From: RGIG4140 sp045532865
GTDB taxonomy: Bacteria; Pseudomonadota; Alphaproteobacteria; CAAHEQ01; UBA3637
Length of the DNA: 31,752 nt
Assembly: GCA_045532865.1 (NCBI GenBank)
Contig: JAZSGT010000063.1
Coordinates: 1-31,752 of the forward strand
Direction of reading: 5' to 3'
Below are positions 6,613 to 13,686 of the stretch, one piece after another. The position numbers and the translations under genes were made by a program. The number at the start of each line of letters is the position of its first letter. Positions within the stretch are counted from its first letter, which is position 1. The notes under the pieces were generated by a model, which was not told the origin of the DNA, did no database searches, and was given only the letters and a program-made list of their open reading frames with translations.

Positions 6613-7716
6613 ATGGGTTTTAATTGTGGGATTGTTGGGTTGCCAAATGTTGGAAAATCTACTTTGTTTAATGCATTAACATCAACTGTTCAAGCGCAAG
6701 CTGCCAACTATCCTTTTTGTACAATTGAACCAAATGTCGGGCGTGTGGCTGTGCCAGATGCAAGACTTGAAGTATTAAGCAAAATTGATAATTCACAAAA
6801 AATTATTCCAACTCAGTTAGAATTTGTGGATATTGCAGGACTTGTACGTGGAGCTTCTAAAGGTGAGGGGCTTGGGAACCAGTTCTTGGCAAATATTCGT
6901 GAGGTAGATGCCATTATTCATGTGCTTCGTTGTTTTGATGATGGAAATATTGTTCACGTGGAAGGTTCAATTGATCCTATAAGAGATGCTGAAACGGTTG
7001 AAACAGAATTAATGTTAGCTGATTTAGAAAGTCTTGAAAAGCGCATTATTCCGTTGCAAAAAAAAGCTCAAACAGGGGATAAAGAAGCAAAAACACTTGT
7101 TGCTGTTATGGCGCCTGTTTTAGATATGTTAAGAGAAGGTAAGCCAGCTCGTCTTGCCAAACCTACTTCTCCAGAAGAGATGAAGATTTTCAACCAATTA
7201 GCTCTTTTGACGGGGAAACCTGTTTTATATGTATGTAATGTGGATGAAGCAAGTGCTGCAACTGGGAATGAATATTCTCAAAAAGTGGAGGAAATGGCAA
7301 AAGCACAAGGGAATTCAAGTGTGATTATTTCAGCTGCTATTGAGGCAGAAGTGGCTGGGCTTACAGATGAAGCTGAACAAAAAGAATTTTTAGAAACACT
7401 TGGGTTGTCTGAAACAGGTTTGAATAGGATTATCAAAGCAGGGTATAAGTTATTAGGGCTTGAAACGTTCTTTACAAGTGGCCCAAAGGAAGTGCATGCT
7501 TGGACGATGAGAAAAGGAACACTTGCGCCACAGGCTGCTGGAATTATTCATACAGATTTTGAACGTGGTTTTATTCGAGCCGAGGTTATTGGGTACAATG
7601 ATTATGTCGCCTTCAATGGTGAAGTTGGCGCAAGAGAGAATGGAAAACTTCGCCAAGAAGGGAAGACTTATATAATGACGGATGGAGATGTTGTTCACTT
7701 TTTATTTAATGTATAG
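6613..7716 (+). CDS. ychF: redox-regulated ATPase YchF (Obg-family)
   Basis: A universally conserved ribosome-associated P-loop ATPase. The Walker A motif GLPNVGKST is at residues 9-17 and the G3 block DIAGLVRGASKGEGLGNQFL follows. The G4 position reads NVDE instead of NKxD, the known change that shifts the preference from GTP to ATP. A helical insertion (about 130-200) and a C-terminal TGS domain (AWTMRKGTLAPQAAGIIHTD) complete the normal 367-residue architecture. AAAGGA inside the end of pth is the ribosome binding site. Confidence 0.97.
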   Translation: MGFNCGIVGLPNVGKSTLFNALTSTVQAQAANYPFCTIEPNVGRVAVPDARLEVLSKIDNSQKIIPTQLEFVDIAGLVRGASKGEGLGNQFLANIREVDAIIHVLRCFDDGNIVHVEGSIDPIRDAETVETELMLADLESLEKRIIPLQKKAQTGDKEAKTLVAVMAPVLDMLREGKPARLAKPTSPEEMKIFNQLALLTGKPVLYVCNVDEASAATGNEYSQKVEEMAKAQGNSSVIISAAIEAEVAGLTDEAEQKEFLETLGLSETGLNRIIKAGYKLLGLETFFTSGPKEVHAWTMRKGTLAPQAAGIIHTDFERGFIRAEVIGYNDYVAFNGEVGARENGKLRQEGKTYIMTDGDVVHFLFNV

Positions 7717-7736
7717 ATAAAAAAGGAGATGGGGGT

Positions 7737-8159
7737 ATGCAAAAAAGGGTTAAATGGTCGAAAAATATGGAAGTGGGGTATGAACCACTTGATAAGGCGC
7801 ATAAAGATTTTATCAAAATAGTTAATGAGGCCTATGTTTACAGCGCTTCAAAAGAACTTTCTTCAATGGATGATGTTTTTGAAAAGTGCTATGATTATGC
7901 AAGAAATCATTTTCCTGAAGAAGAAAATATTATGAAACAGGTTGGTTTTCCTGACATGCCAGCTCATGAAAAAAGCCACCATGCTTTTATTAAAAACATT
8001 TCAGGGTTACGGGTTAATTTTCACAAAGCCACAACCAAGTTTGAGAAGGAAAAAGTTTCAACAGAAGCTGCTGACTTTTTGCAGGCTTGGTTTTTGGGGC
8101 ATACATTAAGTCGGGATAAGATTTATAAACCTTATTTAGTCCGTCTTAAAAATAAATAA
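7737..8159 (+). CDS. bacteriohemerythrin
   Basis: A single-domain, non-heme di-iron oxygen-binding protein of 140 residues. All expected ligands are present: His22, His58, Glu62, His77, His81, His122 and Asp127, in motifs AHKDF, HFPEEE, HEKSHH and HTLSRD. There is no membrane segment or signalling domain, so it is a cytoplasmic oxygen carrier or sensor rather than a chemoreceptor. It starts 20 nt after ychF with GGAGATGGGGG upstream and is probably cotranscribed with the following qmcA-nfeD pair. With the flavodiiron protein at 22198 it suggests a cell that manages low oxygen. Confidence 0.93.
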   Translation: MQKRVKWSKNMEVGYEPLDKAHKDFIKIVNEAYVYSASKELSSMDDVFEKCYDYARNHFPEEENIMKQVGFPDMPAHEKSHHAFIKNISGLRVNFHKATTKFEKEKVSTEAADFLQAWFLGHTLSRDKIYKPYLVRLKNK

Positions 8160-8177
8160 CAAAAAAAGGAGAGATAA

Positions 8178-9101
8178 ATGCTAACAAATATATTACTCAT
8201 ATTGGCAGCTGTTGTTATCATTGCTATTATGAAAAGTATCGTTATTGTCAAACAAGGATATGAATATACAGTTGAAAATTTTGGTCGTTATGTTAGAACG
8301 TTGCGCCCAGGGTTTCATATTTTGATTCCCGTGATTGAAAAAGTTGGGGCAAAAGTGAGCCGTATGGAACAGGTGTTAGACGTTCCAACACAAGAGGCAA
8401 TTACAAAAGATAATGCCATGGTTCGTGTAGATGCCGTTTTATTCTATCAAATTCAAGATACTGTTTCAGCAGCTTACCAAGTTGGGAATTTGCAATTAGC
8501 CATTTCAAACCTTGTTGTTACAAATATTCGTACAGTTATCGGTGCTATGGATATTGACGATTTGCTTTCTCAACGTGATGTAATTAACCATAAGTTGTTG
8601 GCTGTGGTTGATGAAGCGACTGTTCCATGGGGTGTTAAAGTAACACGTGTTGAAATTAAAGACATCAACCCACCACATGATTTGATTGATGCTATGGCTC
8701 GTCAAATGAAAGCAGAACGTGAAAAACGTGCCAATATTTTGGATGCTGAAGGTCTTCGCCAAGCTGAAATTTTAAAAGCTGAAGGTGAAAAGCAAGCTCT
8801 TATTTTGGAAGCAGAAGGTAAAAAAGAAGCCGCCTTTAGAGAAGCTGAAGCAAGAGAACGTATTGCTCAAGCAGAAGCAACAGCAACAGCTATTGTTTCT
8901 GATGCAATCAAAAAAGGGAATATTAATGCAATTAATTACTTCTTAGGTCAAAAATATATTGAAGCTTTAAAAGGTATTGCTGTTTCTCCAAATCAAAAAC
9001 TTATTATGATGCCTCTTGAAACACAAAATGTGATGAATTCAATTGCTGGTATTGCTGAAATTGCCAAAGATGTATTAGGTACGAATGGGAAGAAAGGATA
9101 A
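8178..9101 (+). CDS. qmcA: SPFH/band-7 membrane protein (QmcA type)
   Basis: A stomatin/prohibitin-family scaffold thought to organise inner-membrane microdomains. An N-terminal membrane anchor (residues 4-20) precedes the SPFH domain (VKQGYEYTVENFGRYVRTLRPG to IKDINPPHDLIDAM). An Ala/Glu-rich coiled coil follows (AEGEKQALILEAEGKKEAAF, about 195-245), then a C-terminal region that ends in KDVLGTNGKKG. The 307 residues match QmcA. An NfeD protein follows after 3 nt, the classical partner arrangement. AAAGGAGAG lies upstream of the start. Confidence 0.93.
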   Translation: MLTNILLILAAVVIIAIMKSIVIVKQGYEYTVENFGRYVRTLRPGFHILIPVIEKVGAKVSRMEQVLDVPTQEAITKDNAMVRVDAVLFYQIQDTVSAAYQVGNLQLAISNLVVTNIRTVIGAMDIDDLLSQRDVINHKLLAVVDEATVPWGVKVTRVEIKDINPPHDLIDAMARQMKAEREKRANILDAEGLRQAEILKAEGEKQALILEAEGKKEAAFREAEARERIAQAEATATAIVSDAIKKGNINAINYFLGQKYIEALKGIAVSPNQKLIMMPLETQNVMNSIAGIAEIAKDVLGTNGKKG

Positions 9102-9104
9102 AAA

Positions 9105-9551
9105 ATGTCATACTTAGAATGGAGTGCTTTGGGTTTAATTTTAATTTTATTTGAATTATTTATCCCTGGGGTATATTTGATTTGGTTTGGATTGGCATCA
9201 CTTGCTGTTTCTTGGGGTGTGTATATGGTTCTTATTCCAGATACAGTTACAATGCAGTTGGTTGCTTTTTCCATTTTTTCATGTTTATCAACTTTGACTG
9301 GTATATATCTTTACAAAAAGGCTGAAAATCACTTCAAAGGGGTGAAAGATTACAAAAACTTGAATGATTTGGCTGCTCAATATGTGGGGCAAGTTGCAAC
9401 ATTAACACAAGATACAGTTGATGGCAAATCAAAGGTAAAAGTAGGTGATAGTGTTTGGATTGCCGTTACAGATGAAGAGTTAAAGGCAGGTGAAAAGGTT
9501 TTAATCACGGGTGTTGAAAAAGGTCTTATCTTTATTGTAACGAAGAAATAG
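9105..9551 (+). CDS. NfeD-like membrane protein
   Basis: A short NfeD-type protein of 148 residues. Two hydrophobic blocks (about 7-34 and 37-69) are followed by a C-terminal OB-fold-like domain (YVGQVATLTQDTVDGKSKVK to GEKVLITGVEKG). Proteins of this type are encoded next to SPFH proteins and are thought to work with them in membrane-domain quality control; E. coli QmcA/YbbK is the closest layout. It is the last gene of the operon and a strong terminator follows 20 nt later. Confidence 0.9.
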   Translation: MSYLEWSALGLILILFELFIPGVYLIWFGLASLAVSWGVYMVLIPDTVTMQLVAFSIFSCLSTLTGIYLYKKAENHFKGVKDYKNLNDLAAQYVGQVATLTQDTVDGKSKVKVGDSVWIAVTDEELKAGEKVLITGVEKGLIFIVTKK

Positions 9552-9571
9552 AAATTCTAATTTCAAGACAG

Positions 9572-9600
9572 AAAAACTCCTCCTCAAGGGGGAGTTTTTA
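9572..9600 (+). terminator. intrinsic terminator of the rplY-nfeD operon
   Basis: AAAAACTCC (9572-9580) pairs with GGAGTTTTT (9591-9599), extended inwards by TCC/GGG around a TCAA loop. The 12-bp stem carries a T tract. It separates nfeD from the independent promoter of the structured RNA that follows. Confidence 0.9.
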
Positions 9601-9603
9601 TAT

Positions 9604-9632
9604 TTGAACAAACCACTTGCAAATCATATAAT
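9604..9632 (+). promoter_or_regulatory. promoter of structured RNA 1
   Basis: TTGAAC (9604-9609), a 17-bp spacer and a perfect TATAAT (9627-9632). The homologous RNA on the other strand has TTGAAT-N17-TATAAT at the same relative place, which supports both. Confidence 0.75.
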
Positions 9633-9638
9633 TGTATG

Positions 9639-9854
9639 CTAACGTTAAAAATGGATAAACAAAAGAAGATGTTTATCTGGGTCTTCAAAAACCCTATATC
9701 AAAGCAGTCGTTTGACAACGACTTTAAAATAATGTCGGCTCCGGCCATGGACGGATGTCGACGAATAAGGCCTCGCCAAATAAGTCGAGACCGTTAGCTT
9801 TGTACGGTTTTTGAACATCCGCCCACCTTTTTTTTGGTGGGCCTCGTTTTTTTT
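9639..9854 (+). ncRNA. structured small RNA, copy 1 (family not recognised)
   Basis: A region of about 216 nt bounded by a near-consensus promoter and by CCCACC/GGTGGG (9822-9841) plus eight T. The order is: 5' hairpin GATAAAC/GTTTATC (9654-9677), GGGT/ACCC (9679-9694), hairpin AGTCGTT-TGAC-AACGACT (9706-9723), then a domain closed by CGGATGT (9752-9758) with ACATCCG (9815-9821). Inside are CGAC/GTCG around GAATAAGG..CCAAATAA, and ACCGT/ACGGT with GCTTTGT in its loop. The 3' half is closely similar to the reverse strand at 12793-12889. It ends 21 nt before a lipoprotein gene, so it could also be a cis-acting leader. It lacks the hallmark motifs of tmRNA, RNase P, SRP or 6S RNA that I can check by eye. 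Confidence 0.7.
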
Positions 9855-9875
9855 ATAAAATGAAAGGTTGTTCAA

Positions 9876-10307
9876 ATGAAAAAATTTTATTCATTAATTC
9901 TTGCAATGACTCTTTTGTCTGGATGTAGTTCATTGTCATATACTGAAAAAACAGCTGTTCGATCATTGAAATCTCAAGGGATTACAGTTGAAAAACCTGT
10001 TGGCCCATGGGAAGCACCAGCCAGTGCTGGAGCAGCAGGTGGGTTAAATCTTCTCCCTGGGGTTGGTAATTTTTATTTAGCGAGTGGTGAAGGGGCTGAA
10101 AAAAGTCATTATCTATATGGGTTTTTAAATTTGTTAACATGGCCAATTTCAATTATTTGGGGAATTCCAGAAGCAGCCATTGATGCAAACACAATTAATG
10201 AGCGAGAACTTGTTTATTTTTACACATATGATGAAGCAGGGAAACAAAGTCTGAGAAATAGAGGGATAGAACTTGATGCGACAGGGCGATTAAGACCTAT
10301 TTATTAA
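9876..10307 (+). CDS. conserved lipoprotein of unknown function
   Basis: A 143-residue protein with a signal peptide and lipobox LLSGC (Cys17), so it is exported and lipid-anchored. The middle, NLLPGVGNFYLASGEGAEKS and LYGFLNLLTWPISIIWGIPE, is a hydrophobic block that I recall from small lipoproteins of several proteobacteria, but I know no function for them. AAAGG lies 8 nt before the start. It directly follows structured RNA 1 and shares a bidirectional terminator with the convergent autotransporter gene. Confidence 0.85.
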   Translation: MKKFYSLILAMTLLSGCSSLSYTEKTAVRSLKSQGITVEKPVGPWEAPASAGAAGGLNLLPGVGNFYLASGEGAEKSHYLYGFLNLLTWPISIIWGIPEAAIDANTINERELVYFYTYDEAGKQSLRNRGIELDATGRLRPIY

Positions 10308-10348
10308 GTTATAACCAAGATGAATACTTTTCTGATTTGATTTATAAA

Positions 10349-10378
10349 AAAAAGCTCCCAGAAACCTGAGAGCTTTTT
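10349..10378. terminator. bidirectional terminator between lipoprotein and autotransporter genes
   Basis: AAAAAGCTC (10349-10357) pairs with GAGCTTTTT (10370-10378), extended by CAG/CTG. Each strand has its own T run, so both convergent genes can end here. Confidence 0.85.
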
Positions 10379-10396
10379 ATTGTACAGTATTTAAAA

Positions 10397-12631
10397 TTAG
10401 AAATTATATCTAGCTCTTAACATACCACCTTGAGACTTGTAGTCTTGACGGAAAGCGCCAGTATATTCTAATGTGATATCAATGTTGTCAACAGAGGCTG
10501 TTACACCTGCGCCAGCTTCAACGCCAAAGCGATGTAAACGTTCTCCATCAACTGAATAGCTGTTTCCTCCAATGACGGAAACGTTAGCGCGAGAGTTGTC
10601 GCTAACAACATCATATGTTGCTGCTAAACGAGCTGTTGGTTTAAAGACAATACCATCAGATTTGATATCTGTGCTGTATTTGATACCAGCGACAGCTGTT
10701 AAGACATCATCTTTATCAGAGCGAACACGTTGCATACCATCATTATATGAATCAGCATCCACAACTAAGTAGCGAAGTCCAACTTCAGGTGTGATACCAT
10801 TGTCCATATCATAACCAGTCATAAGTTGAGCGCCATAGGAGTTCACATCATATTCACTACGCAATGAAATGCCAAGAGGTGTTTTCTTTTCAGTATATTT
10901 TGAATAGTTGTAATTCAAAACAGAGCTAACATACCATTTGCTTGGTTGATATTTGCCATAGACGAAGAAGTTATGACCATCAACTTCCAAATCACGGCCA
11001 TAAGAATCAACATCAGTATTCATATAACCATATCCAATACCAAGAACGGTTGTGTCTGTAACTTCTTTATCAACACCAATAGCAAGACCACGTGAGTTGG
11101 CTTTAAATCCATCACTTGTGCTTGTTGAATCTTGTTTTGTGTGGTTATAAAGAGCTTGCATCCAAAGACCAGCACCTTCTAACACATCCCCACCAGCACG
11201 ACCTTTAAGACCGTCTAAACGGTTTGTTGAAAGTTTTGCAACCGTGTTAGCTGCTTCTTTTGCAATACCAACGACAACTTGAGCAGTTGTTGGAGCTGCT
11301 TGTTTTGCAGCATCAATAGCTACAGCTGCATCCCCTGATTGCATAGCTTCAGAAAGAGCAGCTGCAATGAGTTGTCCTTTTTCTGTGCCTGTACCATCAG
11401 CTGCAACCATAGCAACCAATGCTGATGTTTCTTGTTGAGAAGCACCTGTTTCTTCAGCAATGCTGTCGGCAGCTTTTGTTGTGACAACAAGATTATCCCC
11501 ATCAAGAGCAATATCATATAAGGCATTATCAGCAAATGACAAAGATGAATGATCAACATTTTCACCCATAAAGGCATATGTCCCAGCTGAAAGAGAGGTT
11601 AAATTAATTGTGCCTTTTACTTCACCATCCCCATCAAATTTGACTGTTGAAGAATCAAGTGTTGTTGTAAGCGTTGAACCATTTTCAAATGTAACAGTAC
11701 CACCTGAAACAGTCGTAAGCGTTCCATTCAAGGTTAAATCGCCCTTAACAGTTGCATTTTCAACCATAGCAGTAGCTCCTGAATTTACAGTAATTGTACC
11801 TTTATTAACAGTTAAATTGTTAAGAGCAATTTGTTTGTCTGTTTCTGATACTTCTGTTACTTTCCAAGCAGCACCATTATTTAATGTAACATGTGCTTGT
11901 GAAACAGTGAGTTTATCTTGGGAGGGTTTTTCATCCCAACTCATAATAGTATTCCCTTCCCAATAAGATTCTGCACCATTCAAATTAACATTAACATAAG
12001 CATCAATTGTTGAACCAGAGGTTGCTTTATTATAGTTAAAGTTGATATTTCCCTTCATTTTAAGTGTTTTATTTGTATCAGCTTCAGAGGTGTTAATATT
12101 GACAGTTGCATAACCACGAGCAAGAATGGCATCATTCCCTGTTATTGTTGTATTTCCTGAAAGATTAACAATGCCATTACTCATTGCCACAACAGCATTG
12201 TCCTTTGCTGAAATGGAAATAGTATCAGCTGTGATGTTTAAGCGAGAGGAGTCGGTTGGTGGTGTTTTTTCAGCTGTTCTTGTTTGAACCCAAATAGCAC
12301 CATAGTCATCACCTGGTGCTGATGTTGAAATAGAAACTGTGTTTGCTGTGATATCAACTTGTGTTCCGTTATATCGACCATCTTCATGCTTGTTATCTTT
12401 AGGGGATAACACAAGAATACCATCAGTTTCACTTGAAATAGAAACATTTTCTTCGATTGTATATGAACCACCATCTGTTAAGTTTAAAACACTAGAGGTG
12501 GGAGTAATAATTTCAGCCATAGCAGGTGTAGCAAAAGCGATTAAAGCAGCCGCATTAAGCATGGCGCATTTAATTAAAATATTTTTATATCGTTTTGAAA
12601 GTTCTTTAAGAGCCGTGTTTGAGTACCTCAT
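10397..12631 (-). CDS. classical (type Va) autotransporter
   Basis: A 744-residue outer-membrane protein. A long signal peptide with a basic extended N-region ends at ATPAMA|E (cleavage after about residue 39). The passenger (about 40-400) is rich in Thr, Ser, Asn and Val with repeated strand-like segments such as GTITVNSGATAMVENATVKG, typical of a beta-helix. An Ala-rich linker (about 390-470) leads to the autotransporter beta-barrel from GAGLWMQALYNHTKQD to the last residues RARYNF, ending in the expected aromatic Phe. It is probably a surface adhesin or stalk; no protease motif is seen. AAAGGA precedes the start and a consensus promoter lies about 40 nt upstream. Transcription comes from the direction of structured RNA 2. 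Confidence 0.93.
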   Translation of the reverse strand: MRYSNTALKELSKRYKNILIKCAMLNAAALIAFATPAMAEIITPTSSVLNLTDGGSYTIEENVSISSETDGILVLSPKDNKHEDGRYNGTQVDITANTVSISTSAPGDDYGAIWVQTRTAEKTPPTDSSRLNITADTISISAKDNAVVAMSNGIVNLSGNTTITGNDAILARGYATVNINTSEADTNKTLKMKGNINFNYNKATSGSTIDAYVNVNLNGAESYWEGNTIMSWDEKPSQDKLTVSQAHVTLNNGAAWKVTEVSETDKQIALNNLTVNKGTITVNSGATAMVENATVKGDLTLNGTLTTVSGGTVTFENGSTLTTTLDSSTVKFDGDGEVKGTINLTSLSAGTYAFMGENVDHSSLSFADNALYDIALDGDNLVVTTKAADSIAEETGASQQETSALVAMVAADGTGTEKGQLIAAALSEAMQSGDAAVAIDAAKQAAPTTAQVVVGIAKEAANTVAKLSTNRLDGLKGRAGGDVLEGAGLWMQALYNHTKQDSTSTSDGFKANSRGLAIGVDKEVTDTTVLGIGYGYMNTDVDSYGRDLEVDGHNFFVYGKYQPSKWYVSSVLNYNYSKYTEKKTPLGISLRSEYDVNSYGAQLMTGYDMDNGITPEVGLRYLVVDADSYNDGMQRVRSDKDDVLTAVAGIKYSTDIKSDGIVFKPTARLAATYDVVSDNSRANVSVIGGNSYSVDGERLHRFGVEAGAGVTASVDNIDITLEYTGAFRQDYKSQGGMLRARYNF

Positions 12632-12672
12632 TTGTTGTCCTTTCGTTTATGTTGATAATTTTTTGTGTGTTA

Positions 12673-12702
12673 ATAATAGACCTTAAGTAGGTAAAAAGTC
12701 AA
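12673..12702 (-). promoter_or_regulatory. promoter of the autotransporter gene
   Basis: On the minus strand TTGACT (12702-12697), an 18-bp spacer and TATTAT (12678-12673). It gives the autotransporter its own start, independent of structured RNA 2. Confidence 0.7.
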
Positions 12703-12704
12703 GA

Positions 12705-12764
12705 TTAAAAAAATATTTTAATGAATATTTTAGTATGTTGAAATATAAGATATTTTATAACCAT
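12705..12764 (-). CDS. possible 19-residue ORF after structured RNA 2
   Basis: MVIKYLIFQHTKIFIKIFF is preceded by AAGGAG with 7 nt spacing, an unusually good ribosome binding site. It is basic and hydrophobic. It begins about 25 nt after the RNA 2 terminator and stops just before the autotransporter -35 box. It would be translated only on read-through of the weak RNA 2 terminator. AT-rich DNA makes such ORFs by chance, so this is tentative. Confidence 0.25.
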   Translation of the reverse strand: MVIKYLIFQHTKIFIKIFF

Positions 12765-12788
12765 CGTTTTCTCCTTTTTACCATTAAT

Positions 12789-12993
12789 AAAACCCACCAA
12801 AATAGGAGGTGGGCGGATGTTAGAAAACCGTTGACAATAAACAAAGCACGGCTCGGCTTATTTGGCAGAACCTTATTCACCGACATCCGTCCTTTAGACA
12901 GATTATCGGCATACTTATTTTAGTCGTTATGCGAACGACTGTTTATTGTCAGAAGGGTTTCTACGCCCTGACTTGACTGATTTAAATCAAGCT
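12789..12993 (-). ncRNA. structured small RNA, copy 2 (family not recognised)
   Basis: A transcript of about 205 nt on the minus strand, homologous to 9639-9854. It starts after TTGAAT-N17-TATAAT and ends at CCCACC/GGTGGG (12813-12793) with TTTTATTA. In 5'-3' order it has hairpin CTTGA/TCAAG, GTCAGGG..CCCTTCTGAC, hairpin AGTCGTT-CGCAT-AACGACT, ATCTGTC/GACGGAT, then the domain closed by CGGATGT/ACATCCG. The inner helix is CGGT/GCCG where copy 1 has CGAC/GTCG, a compensatory A-U to G-C change that supports an RNA structure. It lies upstream of the autotransporter gene on the same strand, but that gene has its own promoter. The terminator T tract is weaker than in copy 1. Confidence 0.7.
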
Positions 12994-12999
12994 ATACCG

Positions 13000-13028
13000 A
13001 TTATAAAATAAAAAAATTACAAATTCAA
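13000..13028 (-). promoter_or_regulatory. promoter of structured RNA 2
   Basis: On the minus strand TTGAAT (13028-13023), a 17-bp spacer and a perfect TATAAT (13005-13000). It is nearly identical in layout to the RNA 1 promoter. Confidence 0.75.
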
Positions 13029-13070
13029 GATAAAAATAATTTCTCTCCTTTATTTGTAAAGTTAATCGGA

Positions 13071-13088
13071 TACAAACTTTCGTTTGTA
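13071..13088. promoter_or_regulatory. inverted repeat upstream of sodC
   Basis: TACAAAC-TTTC-GTTTGTA is a perfect 7-bp inverted repeat with a 4-nt centre. It lies between the RNA 2 promoter and sodC and could be an operator or a short leader hairpin. I see no clear -35/-10 pair for sodC around it. Confidence 0.3.
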
Positions 13089-13164
13089 ATGGTTGAAATT
13101 TCAGCTTATTTACTTGAATTATTTGATATTTCATCTATTTAATTTGCAAAAGGAGATTGACTAT

Positions 13165-13686
13165 ATGAAAAAAATTTTGATTACGGCTTTTTTGTTAACT
13201 TCAGCTTGTTGTTTGTCACAAAAAACAACTGTTGCAGAAATTTATTTGTTAAGTTCAACAGAGGTTCCATTGTCAATTGGAACTGTTCAAATAACGGATA
13301 CATTGGAAGGGCTGTTGTTTGAGGTGGATTTGGAAAATCTTCCAGAAGGGGCCCATGGGTTTCACATTCATGAAAATGGAAATTGTATGCCTTCAAAAGA
13401 TGCAAATGGAAACATTGTGTTAGCAGGAAAAGCTGGTGCTCATTATGATCCTGATGAAACAAATCAGCATTTGGGTCCCAAGGGCGCAGGTCACAAAGGA
13501 GATTTACCATTTTTGGTAGCAGATCATAAGGGGCAGGTGAAAACAAAATTTTATCACAACAAACTTTCTTTTGATGAAATTAAAAACAGATCCTTAATTA
13601 TTCATCAAAAGGGGGATAATTATAAGGATGCACCCAAACCATTAGGGGGAGGAGAAGGACGGATGGCTTGTGGTGTTATTTATTAA
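13165..13686 (+). CDS. sodC: Cu/Zn superoxide dismutase, exported
   Basis: Dismutates superoxide, normally in the periplasm. The start is the ATG at 13165 with AAAGGAG 9 nt upstream; upstream codons in the same frame have no ribosome binding site. The N-terminus MKKILITAFLLTSACC is a signal peptide. TSAC is an imperfect lipobox, so lipid attachment is possible but uncertain. Copper and zinc ligands are His67, His69 (GFHIHENGNC), bridging His93 (GAHYDP), His102, His110, Asp113 (HLGPKGAGHKGD) and His147 (LIIHQ). The disulfide pair Cys74 and Cys169 and the GGGEGRMACGVI end are intact. The stop codon overlaps the stop of the convergent S41 gene (13683-13686). Confidence 0.95.
   Translation: MKKILITAFLLTSACCLSQKTTVAEIYLLSSTEVPLSIGTVQITDTLEGLLFEVDLENLPEGAHGFHIHENGNCMPSKDANGNIVLAGKAGAHYDPDETNQHLGPKGAGHKGDLPFLVADHKGQVKTKFYHNKLSFDEIKNRSLIIHQKGDNYKDAPKPLGGGEGRMACGVIY

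Noticed and set aside
9639..9854. Structured RNA 1 as tmRNA, 6S, SRP or RNase P RNA
   Set aside because: No tRNA-like end or tag frame, no long central-bubble hairpin, no GGAAGCAG-type SRP loop and no GAGGAAAGTCC RNase P core could be found; also two copies are present.
11610..11966. 118-residue ORF inside the autotransporter gene
   Set aside because: It is the antisense frame of the repetitive Thr/Val-rich passenger region and has no independent start signals.
12735..12923. 62-residue ORF on the plus strand
   Set aside because: It lies antisense to structured RNA 2 and its base pattern is explained by RNA helices; it has no ribosome binding site.
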